Part shown: piece by piece, positions 27,769-37,172 of the stretch
Numbering within the stretch: the stretch's first letter is position 1
How the letters are laid out: every line of letters starts with the position of its first letter
Source: Verrucomicrobiaceae bacterium
GTDB taxonomy: Bacteria > Verrucomicrobiota > Verrucomicrobiia > Verrucomicrobiales > Verrucomicrobiaceae
Direction: 5' to 3'
Assembly: GCA_027484445.1 (NCBI GenBank)
Contig: JAIXSY010000014.1
Span: forward strand, 1 to 62,832
DNA: 62,832 nt
Notes under the pieces: model-generated
What the model saw: only the letters and a program-made list of their open reading frames with translations
Told to the model about the DNA's origin: nothing
The model's database searches: none
Made by a program: the position numbers and the translations under genes

Positions 27769-28158
27769 CTGAACGCCTTTTTGGCGGAGCTTGAGGCCGC
27801 CCTCATGGAGAAACCCAGACATAGCCGAAGCTTAGGAGCGAAGTGACGCATCACGCTCACAGCAACACTGATGGTCTCGGCTTTCGACATCGGCAATGTG
27901 GCGCGGGGGTTCGACACGGCCCGCATGTGAGTGCTCAACCGCACGCTGCGGCAGTGTGGGGTTGAGGCCTCGCTGGTCGCGCCCATCGGCTAGGTGGAGG
28001 TAGTGGCTGGGGCGCGCTATCTCGATGCGCTTATTACCGAAGCGAGCGGCCTCAGCGCCGAGATCGTGAACCAACCGCGCTGGCATGGGTGAATGAACGC
28101 GCGGCAGGGCGCCCGCTTTTCAGTAATCGATTGCGGCAGGCGCGCTTCCAAAGAACAG
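27769..28158. other. Intergenic region with coding remnant between ars locus and MerR gene
   Basis: Besides the degenerate frame described at 27871-28092, nothing recognisable is seen in these 390 bases. It is the end of the ars operon on one side and the 3' end of the merR gene on the other. The composition stays coding-like, which supports decay of a former gene. Confidence 0.5.
27871..28092 (+). pseudogene. Degenerate gene fragment with in-frame stops
   Basis: One plus-strand frame reads MVSAFDIGNVARGFDTARM, stop, VLNRTLRQCGVEASLVAPIG, stop, then VEVVAGARYLDALITEASG and onward to a TGA at 28090-28092. The protein-like composition on both sides of two stops suggests a decayed gene rather than random sequence. 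I cannot name the parent family. Confidence 0.4.
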
Positions 28159-28578
28159 TCAAAAGTCGGAACGGCCGCCGTCGCACAGCTCATGGTTCGC
28201 TAAAGCAGCGATTACCCGGCAGTCGACGGAAAGGCCCCCACGGCAGCGGCTGATGATCCTGCTCAATTCATCCCGCAAAGCAGTGAGCTGCAAAATTCTG
28301 GCTTCAACCTCCGCGAGATGGCGAGAGGCGATGAGGTCAGCCGCCTGGCAGTCGCGGTCTGGATGATCGGACAGATCGAGCAGCGAGCGGATCTCCTCGA
28401 TAGTGAACCCGAGATCGCGCGAATGGCGGATGAAGGAAAGGCGCTGACGCTCCACTGGCCCGTAAGAGCGGTAATTGCCTGATGTGCGCGGTGGTGGCGG
28501 CAGCAGCCCGATCCGCTCGTAATACCGGATGGTTTCGACATTGGTGCCGGTGGCCTTCGATAGTTCGCCGATTTTCAT
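28159..28578 (-). CDS. MerR-family divalent metal regulator, CadR/PbrR/ZntR-like
   Basis: The 139-residue regulator has the MerR winged helix (MKIGELSKATGTNVETIRYYERIGLL) and a dimerisation helix. Cysteines at 77, 112 and 120 match the C77/C112/C119 set of CadR and PbrR, plus an HELC near the end. These point to Cd, Pb, Zn or Co sensing rather than Cu(I). It is divergent from the DUF3703 gene and its own start codon lies 4 bases from the -35 of the MerR-type promoter at 28582-28612. It probably distorts that promoter on metal binding. Confidence 0.85.
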   Translation of the reverse strand: MKIGELSKATGTNVETIRYYERIGLLPPPPRTSGNYRSYGPVERQRLSFIRHSRDLGFTIEEIRSLLDLSDHPDRDCQAADLIASRHLAEVEARILQLTALRDELSRIISRCRGGLSVDCRVIAALANHELCDGGRSDF

Positions 28579-28581
28579 CGC

Positions 28582-28612
28582 TTGACCCTGTAGCTGCTAC
28601 AGGGTGCATAAG
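28582..28612 (+). promoter_or_regulatory. MerR-type promoter with perfect dyad operator
   Basis: TTGACC (28582-28587) and CATAAG (28607-28612) are separated by 19 bases, the overlong spacing diagnostic of MerR-activated promoters. The spacer holds a perfect dyad, ACCCTGTAG-CTG-CTACAGGGT (28585-28605). It directs transcription to the DUF3703 gene and likely controls the divergent regulator. Confidence 0.85.
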
Positions 28613-28648
28613 CCTCAGCGACTCGAACACGAAGCGAAGATTGGGGCA

Positions 28649-28996
28649 ATGAGCATCATTCGAACAGCCTATCGAAAAGAGCTGGCGGCATATCGCGTCG
28701 CGCGTGCCAACGGCGATCACGTCAGTGCCTGGCAAAGGCTCGAACGCGGGCACATCATCGCCCAGGGTAGTCTGCCGCTGCATCTCCACTCGCACGGCGT
28801 AATGCTGGCATTCGCGGTGTCGCGGCGCGAATGGGCCGAGGTTGCAGGCCAGGTGCTGCGTCTGTTTCTAGCGCCATTGGGCACACTGACCGGTCGCACG
28901 CCGATGGGAAATACCGGGCGATCGGACGTCAGTGCTTTTGCCTCTATGCCAATACCGGCGGATATTGCGCAGATCGTGAATGCAGGCCGTGATTGA
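28649..28996 (+). CDS. DUF3703 family protein
   Basis: The 115-residue soluble protein matches the DUF3703 pattern, including ERGHIIAQGSLPLHLHSHGVML with several histidines and GRTPMGNTGRSDVSAFASMPIP near the end. The function is unknown, but the family is commonly found next to metal-responsive MerR genes. The ATG at 28649 is preferred to an upstream ATG at 28604, which falls inside the promoter. Its stop is 44 bases from the converging ATPase gene. Confidence 0.75.
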   Translation: MSIIRTAYRKELAAYRVARANGDHVSAWQRLERGHIIAQGSLPLHLHSHGVMLAFAVSRREWAEVAGQVLRLFLAPLGTLTGRTPMGNTGRSDVSAFASMPIPADIAQIVNAGRD

Positions 28997-29039
28997 TTGT
29001 CAGAGCGTGCGCTGCCTTAGGGTTAGAACCCCCAATTGG

Positions 29040-31523
29040 TCAGGCGCGGTACGCCAAAAGCCGAAGTGCATTAACCACCACAATGATGGTCGATCCCTCA
29101 TGCACGGCCACTGCTGGACCGATGCCGAGACCCATGATCGTGGCGGGAACCAGGAACCCTACAACGCCGAGGCTCACAAATACGTTCTGCCTGATGATCC
29201 CGCGTGTGTGCCGGCTCAAGCCCACAGCGAATGGCAAGTGCGCGAGGTCGTCGGCCATGAGGGCAACGTCGGCTGTCTCCAGCGCCACATCCGATCCTGC
29301 TGCCCCCATGGCGATGCCGACCGTAGCACTGGCCATAGCAGGTGCATCATTGACGCCGTCGCCAACCATCGCGACCCTGTCTTCGCCCGCAAGCTTTTTG
29401 ATCGCGAAAACCTTGTCCTCCGGCATGAGATCACCCCATGCTTCATCAATCCCGACGTCCTTGGCGATGGCTTCGGCAACCTTTTGATGATCCCCCGAGA
29501 TCATGATCATCCGGGTGATGCCCAACTCACGCAAGCGGAGCAGCGCGGATTTGGCCGCTTCGCGAGGTGTATCAAGCAGGCCGATCGCGCCGAGGTCACG
29601 ATTCCCTTTTCGGACCAGCATCGTCGTTCGTCCGTTTTCGCGCAGTGACGCTATCGCGTCCTGTGCCTCCTGCCCCAGCGCCGGAATTGCGTCCTTACCG
29701 AACATTTCGGATTTGCCGATCCACACCGTCTCGCCGTCCACGGTCGCGGTAACACCCCGGCCGGTAAGACTCTTGAGATCGGCGGCATGGGGCAGGGCGC
29801 GCGCCCCCAGACGTGCGCTACCATCCCTGACGATCGCCTGGGCCAGTGGATGATCGCTCAATGCTTCGACAGCGACCGCAGTCGCAAGCAGTTCACTTTC
29901 ATCAGTGCCACCGAGAGGGACGATGTCGGTAATGCGCGGGCGGCCTTCGGTCAAAGTGCCGGTCTTGTCGAATGCTATTGCCTTGAGGGAACCTAGATTT
30001 TCCAAGGGTGCGCCGCCCTTGATAAGTACACCGCCGCGCGCTGCGCGCGCCACACCCGATAGAACCGCGCTTGGCGTCGCAATGGCAAGCGCGCAGGGGC
30101 TCGCCGCAACCAGCACCGCCATCGCGCGGTAGAAGCTGTCGCGGAACGGCTCGTCGATAACGGTCCAGGCAAACAGCAACACGACCGACATAATCAGGAC
30201 AGCGGCGACGAAGACCCTTTCGAAACGGTCGGTAAAGCGCTGCGTCGGGGATTTTTGCGTCTCCGCTTCGCTCACCATCTTCACGACTTTCGCGAGCGCG
30301 CTTTCACTGGAGCGGCGGGTCACCTCAATCTCGATCGCGCCGCTGCCATTGATCGTTCCGGCAAATACCCGGCTTTGCGGATCAACCATATCGGGCTTGG
30401 CGCGTGCCGCGACCACGTCGGCTACCGGTATCTTGTCGACCGGGATGCTTTCGCCGGTGACGGGCGCTTGGTTGATCGCACTCGTTCCCTTCAGGACGAA
30501 GCCGTCGGCGGGCAAGCGCTCGTTCGGACGCACGATGACGATGTCGCCGACTACCATTTGTCCGACGTCGATTTCGCTGGTCGCCCCATCGCGGCGCACC
30601 GTTGCGGTCTCAGGGGCGAGCTTCGCCAGGGCTTCAATTGCCTTCTTGGCACGGCCCATGGCATAGTGCTCCAGCGCATGTCCGAGACTGAACAGGAACA
30701 GGAGTAGTGCGCCTTCGGCCCACGCCCCCAAGGCGGCTGCCCCGGCGGCGGCGACCAGCATCAGGGTGTCGATCTCGAACTTCTTCAACCGAAGATTATC
30801 AATCGCCTCGCGCAGCGTGAAGAAACCACCGAAAAAATAGGCTGCCATATAGCAGGCGGTCGGGAGCCAAGCGGGCGGACCGGCTATCAGCTTCTCAATT
30901 GCAAAGCCGATCCCCAGCAGCGCGCCGCAGGCGAGGGCAAAGATCAGTTCAGTGTTGGGGCCCAGAAAATTAGCGTGGCTGTGATCGTGACCATCACCGG
31001 AGCTATGCCGTTCCTCAGCCGCACCATGGCTACCAGCCCCATGATCATGACCGGCATGGTCATCGGCACTGACCCGCTTTTCGATGCCAACCTTGAGTTT
31101 GCGAAGGGCCGAAAGCACTTCCTCTTCGGTGGTCTCGCGGCGATCATATTCGACCCGCACAGACCCACCTGAACTGGCGCTGGCCTGTACCACGCCGGGC
31201 AAGGCGCACAGCGCATCGCTGATCGTTCGAGCGCGACGCTCGTGGTTGATCCCCGTCGCTTGCCAGATTGCATGACCATAGCGCTCGGTGATTTCAGCGC
31301 CGGCCGCGCGCACGATTTTGCGCAAACGCGGCAATGGCAGCTTGGCAGCGTCGAAATGTATGCACAGCGCCGCTGGCGTATCGTCGTCGACACAGATGAC
31401 ATGCGCCCGCTCAACGCCTTCGCGCTTCGTCAGCGTTGCTACAAGACGATCGAGACATGCGTCAGCTGCGTCGGGAAGGTCGGGCAATAGTACCGGAATG
31501 TCGAGTTCGAGCTTGTCATTCAT
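29040..31523 (-). CDS. P1B-4-type heavy-metal translocating ATPase (Co/Zn/Fe-like)
   Basis: This P-type ATPase of about 827 residues starts at ATG 31523 with an AGGGAGG site 7 bases upstream. A metal-binding-like N-terminal region precedes a His-rich segment (DDHAGHDHGAGSHG...GHDHSH, about 153-183). The transmembrane ion site reads SPCALAIATP (about 477) rather than CPC, and a late helix has VHEGSTIIVVVNALRLL. The SPC and HEG(G/S)T pair defines the P1B-4 subgroup, linked to Co, Zn or Fe(II) efflux. DKTGTLTEG carries the phosphorylated Asp (about 518), and GDGVNDAPA is present. It overlaps the CDF transporter gene by 8 bases, so the two form one operon. Confidence 0.88.
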   Translation of the reverse strand: MNDKLELDIPVLLPDLPDAADACLDRLVATLTKREGVERAHVICVDDDTPAALCIHFDAAKLPLPRLRKIVRAAGAEITERYGHAIWQATGINHERRARTISDALCALPGVVQASASSGGSVRVEYDRRETTEEEVLSALRKLKVGIEKRVSADDHAGHDHGAGSHGAAEERHSSGDGHDHSHANFLGPNTELIFALACGALLGIGFAIEKLIAGPPAWLPTACYMAAYFFGGFFTLREAIDNLRLKKFEIDTLMLVAAAGAAALGAWAEGALLLFLFSLGHALEHYAMGRAKKAIEALAKLAPETATVRRDGATSEIDVGQMVVGDIVIVRPNERLPADGFVLKGTSAINQAPVTGESIPVDKIPVADVVAARAKPDMVDPQSRVFAGTINGSGAIEIEVTRRSSESALAKVVKMVSEAETQKSPTQRFTDRFERVFVAAVLIMSVVLLFAWTVIDEPFRDSFYRAMAVLVAASPCALAIATPSAVLSGVARAARGGVLIKGGAPLENLGSLKAIAFDKTGTLTEGRPRITDIVPLGGTDESELLATAVAVEALSDHPLAQAIVRDGSARLGARALPHAADLKSLTGRGVTATVDGETVWIGKSEMFGKDAIPALGQEAQDAIASLRENGRTTMLVRKGNRDLGAIGLLDTPREAAKSALLRLRELGITRMIMISGDHQKVAEAIAKDVGIDEAWGDLMPEDKVFAIKKLAGEDRVAMVGDGVNDAPAMASATVGIAMGAAGSDVALETADVALMADDLAHLPFAVGLSRHTRGIIRQNVFVSLGVVGFLVPATIMGLGIGPAVAVHEGSTIIVVVNALRLLAYRA

Positions 31524-32118
31524 GACGACCTCCCTTCGTTGTATCGGGTTCGGTGCGTGCGTCGCGCAGGATTTCGAAGCCGCCCTTGATGGCGATGAGG
31601 GCGGTAGCGAAACCGACGAGCAAGTCCGGCCAGTTCGTACCCAGCCAGAACACCAGCACGCCGGCAATCAGGATGCCGCCGTTGGAGATGAAGTCGTTGA
31701 AGCTGAAAGTGGTCGCGGCCCGGAGATTGACGTCCGGTTCCTTGATGCGTTGAAGCAGCCGAAGGCAGAGGTAGTTTACCGCGCCAGCAATCGCGGACAT
31801 CACCATCATGGTCGGTCCGATGGGCTCGCTCCCCTGGATAAAGCGCCGCCCGACATCGAGCAGGATGCCCCCCGCAAACAACAGCAGCATGACGCCTGAA
31901 GCCATCGCTGCGCGGGTCTTCCATGTCTGACCCCGGGTCAGTGCTACAAGGCTCAGCGCGTAAACGGCCGTATCGGACAGGTTATCGACGCCATTGGCGA
32001 TCAGCGCGCTCGAATCTGCAACAGCGCCGGTAACAAAGAAGCCCCCCGCGATTGCCGCATTGAGCAGCAGCACGATCCAGAGCGTGCGGCGCTCCTGCGA
32101 GTTGTCATTGTCGTTCAC
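31516..32118 (-). CDS. Cation diffusion facilitator-like transporter lacking the C-terminal domain
   Basis: The roughly 200-residue protein has six hydrophobic segments and CDF-type polar positions (NGVDNLSDTAVYALS in helix 2, FSFNDFISNGGIL in helix 5). It ends soon after helix 6 without the usual cytoplasmic metal-binding domain. It would exchange a divalent cation for protons at the inner membrane. The start is placed at GTG 32118, with GTG 32127 close by. It is the first gene of the operon with the P1B-4 ATPase. Confidence 0.75.
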   Translation of the reverse strand: MNDNDNSQERRTLWIVLLLNAAIAGGFFVTGAVADSSALIANGVDNLSDTAVYALSLVALTRGQTWKTRAAMASGVMLLLFAGGILLDVGRRFIQGSEPIGPTMMVMSAIAGAVNYLCLRLLQRIKEPDVNLRAATTFSFNDFISNGGILIAGVLVFWLGTNWPDLLVGFATALIAIKGGFEILRDARTEPDTTKGGRHE

Positions 32119-32275
32119 GGCAATCACGGCTTTCTCTCGCCAACCACGAGGCTCGCAAAGCTCCGGAGTACGCAAGGGGCAGGGCAGCCGGACAACGTGC
32201 TATCTTGGGGCAGCAGCCGATCCCGGCGGTGCTTGAGTGCACCAAGCTCACCTTGCTTCATGATCGACAAGAATC

Positions 32276-32650
32276 TCATCTTTTTCGTCCTCGCTCGCAA
32301 ACAACCTTTGCCCCTTCACTAGTGACGAGGACCAGATTGGTGTTCCGAAAATGTGCACTGAGGTTAGCGCTGCGGTACTGAAAGCCCTGCGCAGGCGCAT
32401 TCAGGACAAGCGGCTCGCCTTCGTAAGATTTGCGGACTTCCATGGTGAGACCTTCGTTCTTGAAGTCCACAAACCGGCTTCGCCCATCAGTACATTGGTA
32501 TGGGTGTCGACCCGATGGGGCGGACCCGTCCTGGATCTGCGACGCGTGGATATCTCGCTCCGATGTCGGCATTTGCTCCGGATCGCCCGAGCACGCTGAA
32601 AAGCCCGCCGCTATGGCAACGATAGAAATCAAAGGCATGACTTTCCGCAT
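32276..32650 (-). CDS. MliC-like (lysozyme-inhibitor fold) lipoprotein
   Basis: From ATG 32650 the product has a lipoprotein signal peptide ending AGFSAC, then a domain of about 80 residues. That domain has the MliC pattern: YQCTDGRSRFVDFKN, a QGFQYRSANLSAHFR strand pair and a terminal VVCER cysteine. MliC proteins bind c-type lysozyme at the cell surface. An in-frame ATG at 32773 overlaps the czcA stop as ATGA and has a GGAG site, so translation may start there with a longer leader. It is the last gene of the czc operon, and its reason for being there is unclear. Confidence 0.65.
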   Translation of the reverse strand: MRKVMPLISIVAIAAGFSACSGDPEQMPTSERDIHASQIQDGSAPSGRHPYQCTDGRSRFVDFKNEGLTMEVRKSYEGEPLVLNAPAQGFQYRSANLSAHFRNTNLVLVTSEGAKVVCERGRKR

Positions 32651-32769
32651 AGGCTGGCTCTGGGTCTCTGAACTGCTGAAGGACATCGCTGCCGAACCTG
32701 ACAATCGGGCCTCCTGTGCAGTTGCGACAAGGGTAAGCGGGGCGATCACCGACCGCCCCGCTGGATTTT

Positions 32770-35700
32770 TCATGACGACGTCTCCACGATAGTCTGCCCG
32801 TGGTCGGCGCCTTCGAACGCCTCATTGTAGTGTTCGGGCTGTCTGATGGTCTTCTGGCCGAACCGGGCATAAAGCGTCGGCAGGACAAACAGCGTCAGCA
32901 GGGTGGCCGAGATCAAGCCACCGATTACCACCGTTGCCAGGGGCTTCTGGACCTCAGCACCGGCGCCGGCGCCCAGCGCCATCGGAACGAACCCCAGGCT
33001 CGCAACAAGGGCTGTCATCACGACTGGTCGCAGGCGCTGCATGGCTCCCACATAGGCCGCCTCCTCCCGGGACATTCCAGAGCGGATCAGATCCTGGATC
33101 GAACTGACCATGACCAGGCCATTGAGAACAGCGATGCCTGACAACGCGATGAAGCCAACGGCGGCGGAAATGGAGAAGTCCATTCCGCGTGCGAACAACA
33201 GCAAGACACCGCCAACCAGCGCAAAGGGCACGCCAGTGAACACGATCGCTGCATCTCTGGCCGAACCCAATGCGCCGTAAAGCAGCACCAGGATCAGAAT
33301 GAAGCAGGCCGGGATGACAAGCTTCAGTCTCTCGCTTGCTGACTGGAGGTTTTCAAATTGACCTCCCCATTCCAGATAGACACCAGCTGGCAAGCGAATC
33401 TCCTTCGCGATGACCTCCTGGGCATCGGCGACAACCGATCCTACGTCCCTGCCGCGGACATTGGCCTGGACCACCACACGCCGCTTGCCATTCTCGCGGC
33501 TGATTTGATTGGGTCCGTCGACCACCTGGATGTCGGCAACACTGGAAAGCGGCACACTACCGCCACCCGCGACAGGTACAGGAACCTGCTCCAGCACGCT
33601 GATGTCCGAGCGTTGGGTCTCCGCGAGACGCAGCACCACCGGAAACCGGCGATCGCCTTCGAAGATCTGCCCGGAAACCCGGCCACCGAGCGTTGCTGTC
33701 ACCGTATCCTGAACGTCTTGAGACGTGACCCCGAGCCGCGCCATTGCGTCGCGATTGACGCGAATGTCGAGCATGGGAAGACCGGTTGTCTGCTCGACCT
33801 TCACGTCAGCTGCGCCCTCGGTTCGGCGGAGCACCGCGGCAATCTCCTCGGCGGTCCGGTTCATCTGGTTGAAGTCGTCGCCGAAGACCTTGACTGCTAT
33901 GTCACCGCGAACGCCGGCGATTAATTCATTGAACCGCATCTGGATGGGCTGGGTAATCTCGTAGGCATTGCCCGGAATCTTCGAAAGATTGCTCTCGATC
34001 CGGCTTACGAGCTCTTCCTTCGGAAGCTCAGGGTTGGGCCATTCCTCACGCGGTTTCAGGATCACGAACATGTCGGTTGCATTCGGGGGCATCGGATCCG
34101 AAGCAAGTTCGGCCGTGCCGGTTTTAGAATAGACGAACGCGACCTCAGGTTGCTTCGACATCATTCGCTCGATCGGCACCTGCATCGCCTGGCTCTGCTG
34201 GACAGACGTTGCCGGGATACGCAGCGACTGGATCAGCAGATCGCCCTCATCGAGCTGCGGCAGGAACACCGAGCCGAGGGTTGTGAACGCCAGTGCCGCC
34301 ATCACGAGGCTGGCGACACCGGCTCCGATCGTTACCGTCGGGCGCTTCATCGCCCGCTCGAGGCCAGGCTCATAACGCTGCTTGAGCCATGTGATGATGC
34401 GGCCATCCTTCTCCTCAACCTTTTTGGACAGCCAGATTGCGATCATCGCCGGAACGAATGTGAGTGAGAGAACAAACGCGAAGGCGAGGGCGATGATGAC
34501 GGTCAGCGCCATAGGCACGAAGGTCTTGCCCTCGACGCCTGTCAGGGTCAGCAAGGGGACGTAAACGAGGATAATGATGGCCTGCCCGTAGACAGATGGC
34601 CTAATCATCTCACGGGCAGCAGAGGCGACGGTTGCCAATCGCTCCTTGACGCTGAGGAGACGTCCCTCGTGGTGCTGCTGCTCGGCAAGTCGCCTCAAGG
34701 CATTCTCGACGATGATAACGGCGCCATCAACGATCAGGCCAAAATCGAGTGCGCCGAGACTCATCAGGTTGGCCGACACGCCGACACGCAGCATCCCGAA
34801 ACCAGTCAACATCATCGTGATCGGAATCACCAAGGCAGCGATCAGCGCTGCCCGGAAATTGCCGAGCAAAATGAAGAGCACGACGATGACCAGCAAAGCG
34901 CCCTCAGACAGGTTCTTGGCAACCGTTGAAATCGTTGAATTGACGAGTTCGGTGCGATTGAGGACGGGTTGGATCACCACATCCGGGGGCAGGGATGCGT
35001 TGATTGTCTTGAGTTTCTCGGCGACCGCTGTCGACACAATGCGGCTGTTTTCTCCGATCCGCATGATCGCGGTGCCGACGACAACTTCGGTTCCGTTCTC
35101 CGACGCTGAGCCCATGCGGATAGCCTGACCCGTCTTGACGGTGGCCACCTGCTCGACCGTGATCGGCACGCCATTGCGCGTCGCAATAACGGTTCTTCCC
35201 AATTCAGCGGCATTACGGATCAGTGCGTCGGAACGCACCGCCAGACCTTCGCCGTTTCGGTTCACAAAGCCGCCGCCCACGCTGGTGTTGTTCTGCTCCA
35301 ACGCATTGCCAAGTTCGGTCAGGGATATGCCAAGCGAGGCCAGCTTCTGCACATCGGGCACTACAAGAAACTGCTTGGCATAGCCGCCGATCGAATCGAC
35401 GCCGGCAAGGCCTGGGGTGCCTTTGAGCAGAGGCGTGACAATCCAGTCCTGTGCCGTTCGCAGATAGGTCGCCTTGTCGACCTCGGTCGTCAGCCGCTCG
35501 CCCTCGGGCGTGATATAGCTACCGTCCGGCTGCTGGCCCGGTTCGCCCGGCTTGTGCTGGTCGTCATCGCGGTGGTCTAGCCGGACCGTGTACATGTACA
35601 CTTCGCCCAAGCCAGTCGCGATCGGTCCCATTTCAGGGTTTACACCGTCGGGGAGGTTTTCCTGCACCCCCTGCAACCGTTCCCCCACCTGCTGGCGCGC

Positions 35701-36015
35701 GAAGTAGATGTCCGTGGTGTCGGAAAATACGGCCGTGATCTGGGCAAAGCCATTGCGGCTCAGGGATCTTGTGTATTCAAGACCCGGGGTCCCGGCGAGC
35801 GCCGTTTCGATCGGGAAGGAGACCTGCTTCTCGACCAGTTCGGGTGACAGCGCGGGCGCGCGGACGTTGATTTGCACCTGGTTGTTGGTGATATCCGGAA
35901 CAGCGTCAATCGGCAGCCGGTAAAGGGAATATGCGCCAATGGCGGCGGCAATGACGGTGAGGAGCAGGACGAGCCAGCGCTTCTCGACCGCCCATGTAAC
36001 GATGCGGGCGATCAT
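32770..36015 (-). CDS. czcA: CzcA-type heavy-metal RND efflux pump
   Basis: This 1,081-residue RND transporter has twelve predicted membrane segments and two large periplasmic loops. The fourth helix contains DFGLIVDGAVIIVENALRRL, the proton-relay signature of divalent (Co/Zn/Cd) CzcA pumps. It starts RIVTWAVEKRWLVLLLTVIAA and includes VPDITNNQVQINVRAPALSP, both typical of CzcA. It drives cation export from periplasm or cytoplasm across the outer membrane together with CzcB and CzcC, encoded just upstream with 3-base gaps. Confidence 0.93.
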   Translation of the reverse strand: MIARIVTWAVEKRWLVLLLTVIAAAIGAYSLYRLPIDAVPDITNNQVQINVRAPALSPELVEKQVSFPIETALAGTPGLEYTRSLSRNGFAQITAVFSDTTDIYFARQQVGERLQGVQENLPDGVNPEMGPIATGLGEVYMYTVRLDHRDDDQHKPGEPGQQPDGSYITPEGERLTTEVDKATYLRTAQDWIVTPLLKGTPGLAGVDSIGGYAKQFLVVPDVQKLASLGISLTELGNALEQNNTSVGGGFVNRNGEGLAVRSDALIRNAAELGRTVIATRNGVPITVEQVATVKTGQAIRMGSASENGTEVVVGTAIMRIGENSRIVSTAVAEKLKTINASLPPDVVIQPVLNRTELVNSTISTVAKNLSEGALLVIVVLFILLGNFRAALIAALVIPITMMLTGFGMLRVGVSANLMSLGALDFGLIVDGAVIIVENALRRLAEQQHHEGRLLSVKERLATVASAAREMIRPSVYGQAIIILVYVPLLTLTGVEGKTFVPMALTVIIALAFAFVLSLTFVPAMIAIWLSKKVEEKDGRIITWLKQRYEPGLERAMKRPTVTIGAGVASLVMAALAFTTLGSVFLPQLDEGDLLIQSLRIPATSVQQSQAMQVPIERMMSKQPEVAFVYSKTGTAELASDPMPPNATDMFVILKPREEWPNPELPKEELVSRIESNLSKIPGNAYEITQPIQMRFNELIAGVRGDIAVKVFGDDFNQMNRTAEEIAAVLRRTEGAADVKVEQTTGLPMLDIRVNRDAMARLGVTSQDVQDTVTATLGGRVSGQIFEGDRRFPVVLRLAETQRSDISVLEQVPVPVAGGGSVPLSSVADIQVVDGPNQISRENGKRRVVVQANVRGRDVGSVVADAQEVIAKEIRLPAGVYLEWGGQFENLQSASERLKLVIPACFILILVLLYGALGSARDAAIVFTGVPFALVGGVLLLFARGMDFSISAAVGFIALSGIAVLNGLVMVSSIQDLIRSGMSREEAAYVGAMQRLRPVVMTALVASLGFVPMALGAGAGAEVQKPLATVVIGGLISATLLTLFVLPTLYARFGQKTIRQPEHYNEAFEGADHGQTIVETSS

Positions 36016-36018
36016 GGC

Positions 36019-37170
36019 TCAATCCTCATGACTGGCTTCGCCCTTGCCGATTTCGGCTTTGAGCGTGAAGCTTCCGGTGGTGGCGATTTGTTCGTTACCC
36101 TTCAGTCCAGACTTGACGATCACGGTATCGCCCGATGCGTCGCCTAGTTGAACCGGGACTGCCTTGAAGCCGGTGGGGGTGCGGACGAAAACGACCGTTT
36201 TCCCTTCGAGGCTTTGGACCGCTGTTGATGGCACGCGGATAGCGCCGCTACCGCCGCTGCCCGTGAGCTCTATGGCGACCATGACCGGCTCGCCAACCCG
36301 CCATTGCCCGCCGCGATTGTTGAGCGTGGCAATCGAAGGGACGAGGCGCGTCTGGGGGTCGAGAGCTGGCGAGACGAATGTGATGCGGGCGCTCGCTTCG
36401 CGCCCCGCCGCCCTCACAGTCACCAGATTGCCAGGCCGAACCCGCCCGGCATCCTCAGGCTTGAGGTTCAGCGCGATCGACACCTGACCCAGATTGGCGA
36501 TTCGATAGAGCTCGGCGTCGGCCGCAACCGTTTGCCCCAGCGTGACCGGACGGCCGATGATCTGGCCTGAAATCGGAGCTGTGATGCCGAGCCGGTTCAG
36601 GCCGGCGCCGCCGACACCCGCAGCCGAGACCATGCTTTGTGCCTGCGTCAGCGCGATGCGTGCTTCCGTTGCAGCCGTTCGAGCGGTGATGAGATCCTGT
36701 TCGGGCGAGACCTTTTCGTCAAACAGCCGTTGCTCTCGCGCAAGGTTCGAATTGGCCAGAGCAAGGCGCGCCCGAGCGGCTTCGACCTCGCCCTTCATCT
36801 GGGCGACGTCGCGGCTTTCGATTACGGCGATTGTCTGACCGCGCCCGACCGTCTCACCGAGATTGCGTGTCAGCGCCACTACACGCCCGCCGATGGCCGC
36901 TGAAACCACCTGGGTGTTTTGCGGATCACCTTCAACGATAGCCGGTAGTTCGATCGTGCCGGCGCCGCCAACGATGGGCCGGCCCACCTCGACACCCGCT
37001 GCAGCAATCTGCTCGGCCGTGAGGGTCACCTGCCCTTCGTTGGCATGGTCGGCTTCAGCGCCCGCGTCTGCAGAACCAGAACCAGTCTGCTCCTTGGATG
37101 GATCTGCGCCACCACAGCTTGCCAAAAGGAGCGCACTGATCGTCGCTCCAACAAGATAATGCTTCTTCAT
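36019..37170 (-). CDS. czcB: CzcB-type periplasmic adaptor lipoprotein
   Basis: The 383-residue membrane-fusion protein begins with a lipobox (LLLASC), followed by an acidic linker and a barrel-sandwich hybrid region (ETVGRGQTIAVIESRDVAQMKGEVEAAR). It then has a coiled-coil hairpin, and a second half-lipoyl segment with ITAPISGQIIGRPVTLGQTV. It links CzcA to CzcC. It lies 2 bases downstream of czcC and 3 bases upstream of czcA. Confidence 0.92.
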   Translation of the reverse strand: MKKHYLVGATISALLLASCGGADPSKEQTGSGSADAGAEADHANEGQVTLTAEQIAAAGVEVGRPIVGGAGTIELPAIVEGDPQNTQVVSAAIGGRVVALTRNLGETVGRGQTIAVIESRDVAQMKGEVEAARARLALANSNLAREQRLFDEKVSPEQDLITARTAATEARIALTQAQSMVSAAGVGGAGLNRLGITAPISGQIIGRPVTLGQTVAADAELYRIANLGQVSIALNLKPEDAGRVRPGNLVTVRAAGREASARITFVSPALDPQTRLVPSIATLNNRGGQWRVGEPVMVAIELTGSGGSGAIRVPSTAVQSLEGKTVVFVRTPTGFKAVPVQLGDASGDTVIVKSGLKGNEQIATTGSFTLKAEIGKGEASHED

Positions 37171-37172
37171 GA

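Noticed and set aside
27076..27822. Minus-strand frame opposite the DUF2490 gene
   Set aside because: The plus-strand product has a signal peptide and outer-membrane strands; the antisense frame has neither.
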